From NCBI RefSeq assembly GCF_963665445.1, contig NZ_OY762276.1, positions 2,741,501-2,805,500 of the forward strand: a stretch of DNA of 64,000 nt. The letters are read 5' to 3'. The position numbers were made by a program, and so were the translations under genes. Every line of letters starts with the position of its first letter. The stretch's first letter is position 1. The notes under the pieces are model-generated. The model was not told the origin of the DNA and did not search any database. It was given only the letters and a program-made list of their open reading frames with translations. This document shows positions 45,862 to 53,818 of the stretch, piece after piece. The DNA comes from an uncultured Desulfobulbus sp. GTDB lineage: Bacteria > Desulfobacterota > Desulfobulbia > Desulfobulbales > Desulfobulbaceae.

Positions 45862-45951
45862 AACGTCAAAAGCCGAAAAATCACGGTTAGCCAAATCAAT
45901 AAGTTAGAAGGCAAGAGACGTCGTTTTCGTGGCTTTTTACGAAAACGACAA
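45862..45951 (+). repeat. Dispersed palindromic repeat, copy D
   Basis: The right hairpin is GTCGTTTTCGT (45920-45930) and its exact reverse complement ACGAAAACGAC (45939-45949); the left half is more diverged. It directly follows copy C, in the same orientation. Confidence 0.65.
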
Positions 45952-46061
45952 ATAAGAGTTACCGGCTTTTGATCACCCTCGAAGCAGGCCGCCTACAGCC
46001 ATCCCGGTCGCGCACGACACCCACAACCGCTGATCGGGCCCCTCGCCTGCTCGAAAAAAAT

Positions 46062-47297
46062 CTACACCATTCCGACAATCGCCCCGGTCATCAACGAGGC
46101 GAGCAGGCCGGCCAGCAGCGACTTTGGACCCAGGGAGGTGATCTCGCTTCGCCGTTCCGGACAGAGACCTCCCAACCCACCGATGAGTATACCCAGACTG
46201 CCGAGGTTGGCAAAGCTGCACATGGCATAGGTGAGGATGATACGGGAGTGGTGACTGAGGGCATCAGCAGGTAACTTGGCCATCTCGATATAGGCGAGCA
46301 GTTCGTTGAGAACCACCTTGGTGCCCATGAGCGATCCGGCAACCCGTGCCTCCTCCCAGGGAACGCCAATCAACCAGACCACCGGGGCCATGATCCCTCC
46401 TAAAATCCGCTCCAAGGAGAGCGGGCTCCCTGCGACGTCGGGCAGGGCCTCCAGACCGATATTGACCAGTTTCACCAAGGCGACAAAAACGATCAGGATC
46501 GCCACGATATGAAAGAGGAGTTGCAGGCCGTCCCAGGTCCCCTTGGCCACAGCGTCCATGGCACTGGTCGCCTCGGATCGGGAAATCTCGCTCCCCACGG
46601 TCTGTTGCTCGGTTTCCGGCACCATGATCGCCGCAAGCACCAGGGCGGCCGGGGCATGAATGATGGAGGCGGTGAGGATGTGACCAAAGGAGTCAGGGAT
46701 GACATCCTGTAATAGGGAAGCGTAGAGCATGAGCATGGTGCCGGCGATGCAGGAGAGGCCGACCGCCATCATCGCGAAGAGCTCGCTTCGCGTCAGCCGC
46801 AGCAGGTAGGGCCGGATCAACAGTGGCGCCTCGATCATGCCCAGGAACACATTGCCCGCTGCCACCACGCCAAGAGCGCCTCCCACCCCCATGGTTTTCC
46901 TCAGGCACCAGGAAAAGGTCTGCACCACCTTGGGCAGGATGCGCCAGTAATAGAGCAGGGCTGTCAGGGCACCGATCAGAAGCACCAGGGGCAGGGCCTG
47001 AAAGGCCAGGGAAAAGGAATGGCCAGGCGTGGTCTCGGCAAAGGGCAAGGGGCCTCCACCCACATAACCAAAGACAAAGGAGGTTCCGGCGGCGGTCGCC
47101 TCCTGAAAGGCCAGGACCACCGCATTGAGCTTAATGAAGATCTGGCGAAACAGGGGCGCTTTTAGCATGAGCATGGCGATGAGCGTCTGCAACACCAGAC
47201 CGGAGAGCACCAAACGCCAGGACAAACGCCGCCGATTTTCGCTCAGCAGCCAGGCCAGCACCAGCAAAACAGCGATCCCCAACAGACCTCGTCCCAT
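46062..47297 (-). CDS. Concentrative nucleoside transporter (NupC/CNT family)
   Basis: Integral membrane protein of 411 aa with about ten hydrophobic segments. The family signatures are seen: GVVAAGNVFLGMIEAPLLIRPYL and the later [16 protein letters not shown] with [23 protein letters not shown]. Such proteins take up nucleosides with H+ or Na+. It is the complete copy of the duplicate pair and diverges from the tandem-HD gene, sharing its upstream region. Confidence 0.9.
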   Translation of the reverse strand: MGRGLLGIAVLLVLAWLLSENRRRLSWRLVLSGLVLQTLIAMLMLKAPLFRQIFIKLNAVVLAFQEATAAGTSFVFGYVGGGPLPFAETTPGHSFSLAFQALPLVLLIGALTALLYYWRILPKVVQTFSWCLRKTMGVGGALGVVAAGNVFLGMIEAPLLIRPYLLRLTRSELFAMMAVGLSCIAGTMLMLYASLLQDVIPDSFGHILTASIIHAPAALVLAAIMVPETEQQTVGSEISRSEATSAMDAVAKGTWDGLQLLFHIVAILIVFVALVKLVNIGLEALPDVAGSPLSLERILGGIMAPVVWLIGVPWEEARVAGSLMGTKVVLNELLAYIEMAKLPADALSHHSRIILTYAMCSFANLGSLGILIGGLGGLCPERRSEITSLGPKSLLAGLLASLMTGAIVGMV

Positions 47298-47450
47298 CTC
47301 TCCTCCCCTTGCGCCAAGGCGCTTATGGCCCTCAATCGCGGCGGGACATTCTCGCTAAGCGGAATATCGTCCGCCCCTTTCACAACCTCTTGAAACCATG
47401 GTAGAGTACCAGTAAATTCCCTGCAAATCCAGACCAAGAAGGTGACGACC

Positions 47451-48689
47451 ATGTACGCTGATCTCAAACAGGTTATCTACGCCCTTTCCGATGCCCTCGA
47501 TCTTGTCGGTGTGGATGATGTCGCCCACGGCAAACGGGTGGGGATCATGGCGGCCGAGTGCTGCCGCTGCCTGAAGAGTGATGTGCTCCAGGCAGCCTCC
47601 ATGTTCGAGTTGGGTCTGCTGCACGATATCGGCGTCAGCTCAACCCAGGTACACCGCCACCTGGTCGAGGAATTTGATTGGCAGGGTTCCCGCGAACACG
47701 CGGAGGTTGGATGGCGGCGGCTTAAGGATTTCGCGCCTCTGGCGGCAATGGCCGACCCCATTCGCTACCACCATACCCCCTGGGGGACACTGCCAACAAA
47801 GGACCTCGATCCACAGGTAGCCCAGGCGGCCAACCTCATCCTCCTGGTAGACCGGGTCGATGCCATGGCGGCCCCCTATTCCCTCTCGCACAACCTCCTG
47901 TTGCACCAAGAGGATATACGCGGGGAGATAGGCAAGCGTTCAGGCACCTATTTCGCACCGCACCTGGTGGATGCCTTTTTGCGGGCGTCGCGTACCGAGG
48001 CCTTCTGGCTCCATCTGGAACAACGATCGGTCCAGAGCTATCTGGCTGACCAACTGCAGCAGGCCCACCCCTTTACCGCCACCATGGACGAGCTGCGCTT
48101 CCTCGCCCGGATCTTTGCCCGCATCGTCGATGCAAAAAGCCCCTTTACCGCGGCCCACTCCCTGGGGGTCTCGCGCCTGTCGCGTTTGCTTGCACAAAAG
48201 CTGGGAATGGATACGGAACAGTGCGACAAGATTGAGATTGCCGCGCTGCTGCATGATCTGGGCAAGCTGCGGGTCCCCGATGAGATCCTTGATAAACCGG
48301 CGCAACTGGACCGGGAGGAACGAATTTCCATCAACACCCACACCTTCGAGACCTATCAGATTCTGCGCAACATCCGCGGATTTGAGGAAATCGCCTGCTG
48401 GGCTGCCTACCACCACGAAGAACCCGACGGCTCCGGCTACCCCTTTCACCTCCCCCTGGCGGCCATGCCCTTGGAGGCGCGGATTGTCCGTGTGGCCGAT
48501 ATCTTTCAGGCCATGGCCCAAGACCGGCCCTACCGAAAAGGTCTGCCCGCGGAGGGGGTGATTGCCTTTGTGGAAAAACTTGCCGCACAGGGACGGGTGG
48601 ATGCGGAGATTGTCGCCATCGCACGAGCCTCTCTGGATGAAGCCATGGCTGCTGCCTGTCCACAGGCAACAGATCAGGCCTTGCCCTGA
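47451..48689 (+). CDS. Tandem HD / HD-GYP signalling protein
   Basis: Protein of about 412 aa with two HD regions. The first (about 1-120; FELGLLHDIGVSS, PIRYHHTPWG) is an HD-type unit. The second (about 230-400) is an HD-GYP domain with LLHDLGKLRVPDEIL and YHHEEPDGSGYPF, probably a c-di-GMP phosphodiesterase. ATG at 47451 follows AGAAGG; a GTG three codons earlier is possible. Its shared promoter region with the nucleoside transporter suggests a link between nucleoside uptake and nucleotide signalling, which is inference. Confidence 0.9.
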   Translation: MYADLKQVIYALSDALDLVGVDDVAHGKRVGIMAAECCRCLKSDVLQAASMFELGLLHDIGVSSTQVHRHLVEEFDWQGSREHAEVGWRRLKDFAPLAAMADPIRYHHTPWGTLPTKDLDPQVAQAANLILLVDRVDAMAAPYSLSHNLLLHQEDIRGEIGKRSGTYFAPHLVDAFLRASRTEAFWLHLEQRSVQSYLADQLQQAHPFTATMDELRFLARIFARIVDAKSPFTAAHSLGVSRLSRLLAQKLGMDTEQCDKIEIAALLHDLGKLRVPDEILDKPAQLDREERISINTHTFETYQILRNIRGFEEIACWAAYHHEEPDGSGYPFHLPLAAMPLEARIVRVADIFQAMAQDRPYRKGLPAEGVIAFVEKLAAQGRVDAEIVAIARASLDEAMAAACPQATDQALP

Positions 48690-48714
48690 CTTCGCTCACA
48701 CCGATTACTCGACC

Positions 48715-49359
48715 CTACGGTTCGCGGTCCCCCGCAGCTCTTGGGCTCAATCGCAGCCAGAGCTGGGCATCAAAGGGCACGATGAGCTTGCCGCCCTTTT
48801 CTGGTGAACAATGTTGCTGTGCAGTCCCATAGAGGATCTTTTCAAAAACAATCCCATCGACCTGGAGACGACTGTCCGCAAAGGGGGCCGCCAAACGAGC
48901 CCGCAATTCCGGACCACGAATGAGCGTCCCGGCAACCCGATCCCACTCCCTGCGAGGGAGAGTTGCCGCAGTTTTTTGCCAGTCAGGCAGCCTTTGGGCG
49001 CTATCGCATAAATATTGACTGATCCAGGGGAAAGAGATCGCGCGGCCAAGGGCAAGTGAACGCGGAGGGGGCAACGACGGAGAACGCTCTTCAAGCCATT
49101 GGCGAACCAACCGCCCATAGGTGGCTTCACTCACGGGACAGTCGGCAAAGGCGGTGGTATGGGCACGAAAGGTTGCCCAGAGATGATCTGAAGATTCCTC
49201 AACCCAGGGCGAGCAGGCCTGAAGCGCTTTGCCAGGAGCAAGAGCGAAAAACAATACCAGCAGGACCCAACACCGCCACCGCCTTGATTGGCTGCCCTGG
49301 ATTGCCCAAGGGTTGATTGCGACCATCATAGTAAAGCGATCGATATTTGCACGATTCAT
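48715..49359 (-). CDS. Exported protein of unknown function
   Basis: Protein of about 214 aa with a signal-like hydrophobic segment (CWVLLVLFFALAPG) ending near an Ala-Cys that may be a signal peptidase site. The mature part has LLRQ-like helices, a Cys pair (QYLCDSAQ and QHCSPEKG) and a WLRLSPR ending. No recognised family. The start is uncertain; ATG 49359 chosen over one 8 codons upstream. Confidence 0.55.
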   Translation of the reverse strand: MNRANIDRFTMMVAINPWAIQGSQSRRWRCWVLLVLFFALAPGKALQACSPWVEESSDHLWATFRAHTTAFADCPVSEATYGRLVRQWLEERSPSLPPPRSLALGRAISFPWISQYLCDSAQRLPDWQKTAATLPRREWDRVAGTLIRGPELRARLAAPFADSRLQVDGIVFEKILYGTAQQHCSPEKGGKLIVPFDAQLWLRLSPRAAGDREP

Positions 49360-49455
49360 TTGGGGGTAGCCATTTTGGCGCATATCGAGATATACCCCAA
49401 ATTACCCCCAGCTTATCCTTGCTGTCAATGAATTTGCAGAGACACTGCTCGACGA

Positions 49456-49491
49456 CAAAAAGCCCGCATTCTCAATGAAAATGCGGGCTTA
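49456..49491 (-). terminator. Intrinsic terminator of tRNA-His
   Basis: On the minus strand AGCCCGCATT and AATGCGGGCT (49461-49470 and 49480-49489) form a strong stem followed by TTTTTG, about 35 nt beyond the tRNA 3' end. Confidence 0.8.
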
Positions 49492-49523
49492 TTGATTTCT
49501 TTGGACTGCTTGAGCGAAATGAA

Positions 49524-49601
49524 TGGGGTGAGCGATGGGACTTGAACCCACGACCTCCGAGGCCACAACCCGGTGCTGCCACCAGCTGAGCTACGCTCAC
49601 C
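49524..49601 (-). tRNA. tRNA-His (GUG)
   Basis: Minus-strand cloverleaf: acceptor GTGAGCG/CGCTCAC, D arm GCTCAGCTGGTGGCAGC, anticodon arm CCGGG-TTGTGGC-CTCGG with anticodon GTG, T arm GTGGG-TTCAAGT-CCCAT. The extra G at position -1 faces discriminator C, the hallmark of tRNA-His, and CCA is encoded at the 3' end (49524-49526). Confidence 0.97.
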
Positions 49602-49653
49602 ACGCAAACGTGGGCTTATATACACGCCCAGAACAGGTTTGGCAAGTCAAATT

Positions 49654-50310
49654 TCACGCTGCAAGCTCCCGATTGCAATGTTTACAGACTTTGGCCTGGG
49701 CCTTGACCAGCTCCGAGCAAAAGGGGCACTCTTTGAGAAAGTTGGCAGCCAACAGATTTTTCAATGCCAGATTCACTTCCATGAAGAGGTGCTCGTCACG
49801 AAAGCTGTGATTGCGCAGGGGATCCAGGCAGCTCAGGTCATTGATCGGCACCAGCATCTCTATGGCCCGTTTTCTGTCCTCAACCTTGGCCGATTCATCG
49901 AGGAGGATGAACATGACCGGTTGCAGATTTTTATCGGCAACCGCGGTTTCCATCTCGGCCAGCGCCTTTTGCTGCGCCATGTAATGCTCGTTCTGCCGTT
50001 TCAGCGCTTCGATATCCACAATGGAACCGGTAAAGGCATCCTTGCCGGCCACCATCATGGTGTAGGTTTCCTTGGAGTTGGGAATCTCCATATAGCGGTA
50101 AGAACCGACGTGGCCGTACTGATTGGCAATGAAATCCCAACCTTTGACAAAAAGTGGACAGGTATCGTTGAGGCAGATAAACAGATACTCCGAGCCCCAG
50201 CCCAATCCGTCGCCAACATGGACCGCCGGTGAATGGCAGAGGGTCAAATCGCCGCTACAGTGCGGACAGTAGTGTTTTTCTTCAGCATATTTCAACACGG
50301 TGGACAACAT
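49654..50310 (-). CDS. Zinc-ribbon protein of unknown function
   Basis: Protein of 218 aa with metal-binding cysteines at both ends: HYCPHCSGD near residue 14 and a CPFCSELVKAQAKVCKHC ribbon near the C-terminus. The middle (about 60-160) has no recognised domain but includes a WDFIANQYGHVGSYRYMEIP stretch. Probably a Zn-binding regulatory or scaffold protein. Confidence 0.75.
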   Translation of the reverse strand: MLSTVLKYAEEKHYCPHCSGDLTLCHSPAVHVGDGLGWGSEYLFICLNDTCPLFVKGWDFIANQYGHVGSYRYMEIPNSKETYTMMVAGKDAFTGSIVDIEALKRQNEHYMAQQKALAEMETAVADKNLQPVMFILLDESAKVEDRKRAIEMLVPINDLSCLDPLRNHSFRDEHLFMEVNLALKNLLAANFLKECPFCSELVKAQAKVCKHCNRELAA

Positions 50311-50566
50311 GATCGGAAACTCCTTAGGGTTGAACTACATTCTCTGCCCTGGGCAGGGGACAGGGGGGACCGCCGACCGGCGGTATCTGCACACTGGGTC
50401 AGCTGCCGCCGGTTGGTCCGGTCGGCCGAAGCAGCGACAGAAGGCACCAGAGGGCAAAGAGCACCAGAAAAAAGAGCTTTTGACGACGAGATCGAGACAT
50501 GACGGTAGAGTAACCATTGCCCCGGCCCTGGTCAACCGACCGACCCGGCCAGATTACCCAATCCGG

Positions 50567-52252
50567 CTACAGCATCCGTCCCAAAACATCGTCCACGGCC
50601 TTGGCCTGCCGCATGCGCGCCTGAAGAAAGGTCTGGGTGAGGTGGTCGGCGTTTTCATCGATCAAATCACAGAGCCCCTTGATCGAGGCATCATCGGCCA
50701 TTGCCATGACCTTGTGTAAGTTCTTGGCAAAATCGATCACGATCTTACGACTATCGCCCGAGGTTGACATGATCTCGGCATAGGTCCGTGGATTCTGCGA
50801 ATGCACCCGCGACATGGCCAGGATCGGATAGAGCGAGGTCAGGGTGCAGTGGCTGGCGATATCGTCGCTGGTGATGCCGTTCTCGCCCAGAGTCATGGCC
50901 AGGGCCACGGAGATCATGGTGGGCAGCTTCTGGCCGATACCCATGAGCAGGTCATGCTTTGTGGGCGAATCATGGAAGATGTCGGCACCGTGCTTGTAGA
51001 GAAAGGCCTCGAATTCACTGCAGAACATGCCGCTGCGCGCGGTGCGCACCACAATGGCGTTCTTGTCCTTCATGGTGGCGGCCTGCGGGCCCCAGAGATT
51101 GTGCATCAGCATGACCTCGACCTCCTCATGGGTAGTCTCCAGGGCGGTTTTGATCGTATCCTCGGATTCACCGGCAAGCAAGATCAGGGCCTTGCCTGCG
51201 GCCAACAGGGGGCCGTATCGCCGAACCGTTGCCGAGGTGACGGAAATCGGCACGCAGATCACCACCACATCCACCTGCTGGATCATATCTTCAGGACGCA
51301 GGGCCGAGGTACGGCCGGTCATCATCACCTCGTAGCCTTCGCTTGCCAGCCGGTCGGCAAACCATTGACTCATGGCGCCGGTGCCGATGAAGCCAAAGGA
51401 TTTGATATACTTGGTTCGCATATCCACCCGGGGAAAGCTTCCCAAAAGGCGGATCATGCCCTGTTGCTGGATGACCCGGGACTCAATCTGGGCTATGGCG
51501 GCGGCCATATTGTCGCTGGTGACATGGCCCTCAGCCTCGAGATAAATGCGCAGTTTCTGGGTCTTGATATCGTTTTCGGTGCGCATGTCGGCGATGTTGA
51601 TGCCGCGACGGGAAAACTCGTTGAGGATATCCACCAAGAGACCGACCCGATCGTCCAGGGGTTCGGTGATCAGAGTGGTGGCATCGTAGCCGGTTGCCGG
51701 GGCCAGGCTATGGCCAAGCACCGCATAGCGGGTCCGGTTGTGAGGGGCGACTTCGCGCTCGATGATGCGAAGCCCATGCGCACTCAGGGTCTCGGCATTT
51801 TCGATCACCGCCTTCCCCTTGGTCTGGCCGCTTTTCTGAATCTCGACAATGGTTTGCCCAACATCGAGCACGCTCATCTCGGAGACGCTCGGCAGCCGGT
51901 TCTCGATATACTCCTCGCACTGATTGAACACCTCCCGCTTGCCCACCAGCATGGTCAAATCGGCAAGGGTGGTATCCTCGTCGAACACCCCCAGCGAGAG
52001 GTTGGAGTGGAGCAGGACATTGTCGACCCAATAGCCGGAACGCACCTGGTCAAAAAAACGAAAATATTGTTTTTTCTCGCCTTCACGGGTGTTGTAGACC
52101 GGCAGAAGGGCATATTCGGTCTCACCATTGGCAAAGGCATCAAGCAGTGCCTTTATATGGGGAAAGAGGCGAATCTCCGCCTCCTTGTCAAATAAGACAG
52201 CTGCCTGCCAGGATTGAGAGTATTCCGGACCAAGGGTCGCGATCGTTTTCAT
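50567..52252 (-). CDS. Bifunctional prephenate dehydratase-ACT-prephenate dehydrogenase-like fusion
   Basis: Protein of about 561 aa. The N-terminal part (about 1-175) resembles prephenate dehydratase (TIATLGPEYSQSWQAA, NTREGEKK, AVIENAETLSAHGLRIIE). An ACT domain follows (DDRVGLLVDILNEFSRRGINIADMRTEND, about 200-270), then a Rossmann-type prephenate dehydrogenase region (SFGFIGTGAMSQWFADRLASEGYEVMMTGR, about 285-400, then MLMHNLWGPQ). It combines the Phe and Tyr branches of aromatic amino acid synthesis. ATG 52252 chosen; the TTG seven codons upstream is possible. Confidence 0.82.
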   Translation of the reverse strand: MKTIATLGPEYSQSWQAAVLFDKEAEIRLFPHIKALLDAFANGETEYALLPVYNTREGEKKQYFRFFDQVRSGYWVDNVLLHSNLSLGVFDEDTTLADLTMLVGKREVFNQCEEYIENRLPSVSEMSVLDVGQTIVEIQKSGQTKGKAVIENAETLSAHGLRIIEREVAPHNRTRYAVLGHSLAPATGYDATTLITEPLDDRVGLLVDILNEFSRRGINIADMRTENDIKTQKLRIYLEAEGHVTSDNMAAAIAQIESRVIQQQGMIRLLGSFPRVDMRTKYIKSFGFIGTGAMSQWFADRLASEGYEVMMTGRTSALRPEDMIQQVDVVVICVPISVTSATVRRYGPLLAAGKALILLAGESEDTIKTALETTHEEVEVMLMHNLWGPQAATMKDKNAIVVRTARSGMFCSEFEAFLYKHGADIFHDSPTKHDLLMGIGQKLPTMISVALAMTLGENGITSDDIASHCTLTSLYPILAMSRVHSQNPRTYAEIMSTSGDSRKIVIDFAKNLHKVMAMADDASIKGLCDLIDENADHLTQTFLQARMRQAKAVDDVLGRML

Positions 52253-52666
52253 TCCAAACGGTTCCTGAACCAAATTTTACGGATTGGGTTCCAACGACTC
52301 CACGAATGGAGTTTTCTGCAAAAACAGGGCGTTCAAACAATGCGAACCTGCGAATCGCAGGCGTGCACGAACGGCAAATGTCAAACACAGAGTCCTCGTA
52401 AAAATACGCCCAACCCGGTCAATTACATTTTCAGACCGGGATAGTAAAGTGTTTTTTCCGCATTTTCAGAAGAGAGGGGACCAAGATATGGAGGGCTCTT
52501 CCCTGCAGCGAAGATTGGCATCAAGCGGAAAATCATGGCCATCCTATTGTTTGCACTTCATTTTTCATTGACTTGTTTTCACAAGCCTTCCTACAATGAC
52601 CTCTAAGAGCAGCAACACGTTCTCCAGTGCGGAGCAAAGGTCTTTCCAGAGGTGAGGAGATTTACC

Positions 52667-53698
52667 ATGCCAGCTTCCCTGTTTCATCCCCCCACTGTTC
52701 TCGTGATTGAAGACGAACCCACCCAACGCCACATCCTGCACAGTCAACTGACCGCACAGGGCTACGAGGTGGTCGATGCCGTGAGCGGTCGGGAAGGCCT
52801 GAGCATTTGGAACGAACGCCCGGAAATACGTCTGGTGATCACTGATCTGGCCATGCCCGATATGGGTGGCGTGGAAGTGGTCAGGGCCATCCGCAGCCAG
52901 GAAAAAAGCTACACCTACCTCATGGTTCTGACCGGAATTAACGACAAGGAATGGCTGCTCAAGGCACTGGCCGCAGGTGCCGATGACTTTGTGGGTAAAC
53001 CGATACTTCGGGAGGAGTTGGCTCTGCGTCTCCAAGGGGCGCAACGGCTGCTTCGGCTGGAGGACCAGTACAAGTTGGTTGGACGATTGGCGGAGTTGGC
53101 GGCTGTTCGGGCTGGGGAGGAGTCCTGCCAGGTCCATCGACTCAAGCGCTACTGCGCCCTTTTGGCCGAAGATCTCCGCCGGCACCATCCGGAATTACAA
53201 CTCAACAGCCAGACGATCGAGGACCTGGCCAATGCCAGCGTGCTCCATGATATCGGCATCATGAACGTACCCGAGGGGCTGCTCAACAAACGGGGACGGC
53301 TCACCCCACGGGAGATGGAACAAATCCGGCAGCACGCCCTTGAAGGCAGCAAGATTCTCAAAAAAATCTACATGGAAACCGGCTCGTTCTATCTGCTCTT
53401 GGCGCTCCAGATTGCCACTAGTCACCATGAACGATGGGACGGCAGCGGTTATCCGCAAAAACTCAAGGGCAACGACATTCCCCTCTCAGCCCGCATCGTG
53501 ACCCTGGCCGACACCTACAACGCACTTCGTTCTCGCCGCCCGTACAAGGATCCCATGCCCAAGGAGCATACCGAGGGGGTGATTCTCGAAGAAAAGGGCA
53601 AACAATTTGATCCGATGCTGGTGGAGAGCTTTCTTCGCGTCAAGGAGGAGATGGCTGCAATCCATGACCAGTTCAGGGATCCCTCCGAGACCTGGTAG
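52667..53698 (+). CDS. Response regulator with HD-GYP output
   Basis: Protein of 343 aa. A receiver (residues 1-125; IEDEPTQRHIL, ITDLAMPDMGGVE with the acceptor Asp, VGKPI Lys) is linked to an HD-GYP domain (about 150-330; VLHDIGIMNVPEGLLNK, SHHERWDGSGYPQK). It should lower c-di-GMP when phosphorylated. The ATG at 52667 follows GGAG. No kinase is next to it, so the partner is orphaned. Confidence 0.92.
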   Translation: MPASLFHPPTVLVIEDEPTQRHILHSQLTAQGYEVVDAVSGREGLSIWNERPEIRLVITDLAMPDMGGVEVVRAIRSQEKSYTYLMVLTGINDKEWLLKALAAGADDFVGKPILREELALRLQGAQRLLRLEDQYKLVGRLAELAAVRAGEESCQVHRLKRYCALLAEDLRRHHPELQLNSQTIEDLANASVLHDIGIMNVPEGLLNKRGRLTPREMEQIRQHALEGSKILKKIYMETGSFYLLLALQIATSHHERWDGSGYPQKLKGNDIPLSARIVTLADTYNALRSRRPYKDPMPKEHTEGVILEEKGKQFDPMLVESFLRVKEEMAAIHDQFRDPSETW

Positions 53699-53743
53699 AC
53701 CGTCTCTCCCCGCTGCCTCCAGCCCAGCCCCCCCAAAAAACGG

Positions 53744-53778
53744 CAGGGACCGGAACCGCTTTCGCGGAACAGTCCCTG
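53744..53778. terminator. Terminator-like hairpin between convergent genes
   Basis: CAGGGAC (53744-53750) and GTCCCTG (53772-53778) enclose an inner CCGC/GCGG pair. Lies between the stops of the HD-GYP regulator and the oxidoreductase. Confidence 0.5.
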
Positions 53779-53818
53779 TCGGCCAAGTGAGCTCGTTTTT
53801 CTCTTTTTCTTCCTTTTA

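Larger units (their letters stand above)
45597..46061. other. Intergenic region with two repeat copies
   Basis: Holds copies C (45764-45861) and D (45862-45951) of the dispersed repeat in tandem, and no gene. The upstream 165 nt shows no feature. Confidence 0.6.

Noticed and set aside
45764..45951. CRISPR array from tandem repeats C and D
   Set aside because: Only two adjacent copies, no short identical repeat and spacer pattern, and no cas genes in the window.
50801..52195. A 464-aa plus-strand open frame
   Set aside because: Antisense to the fused PheA-ACT-TyrA gene, whose motifs are clear.
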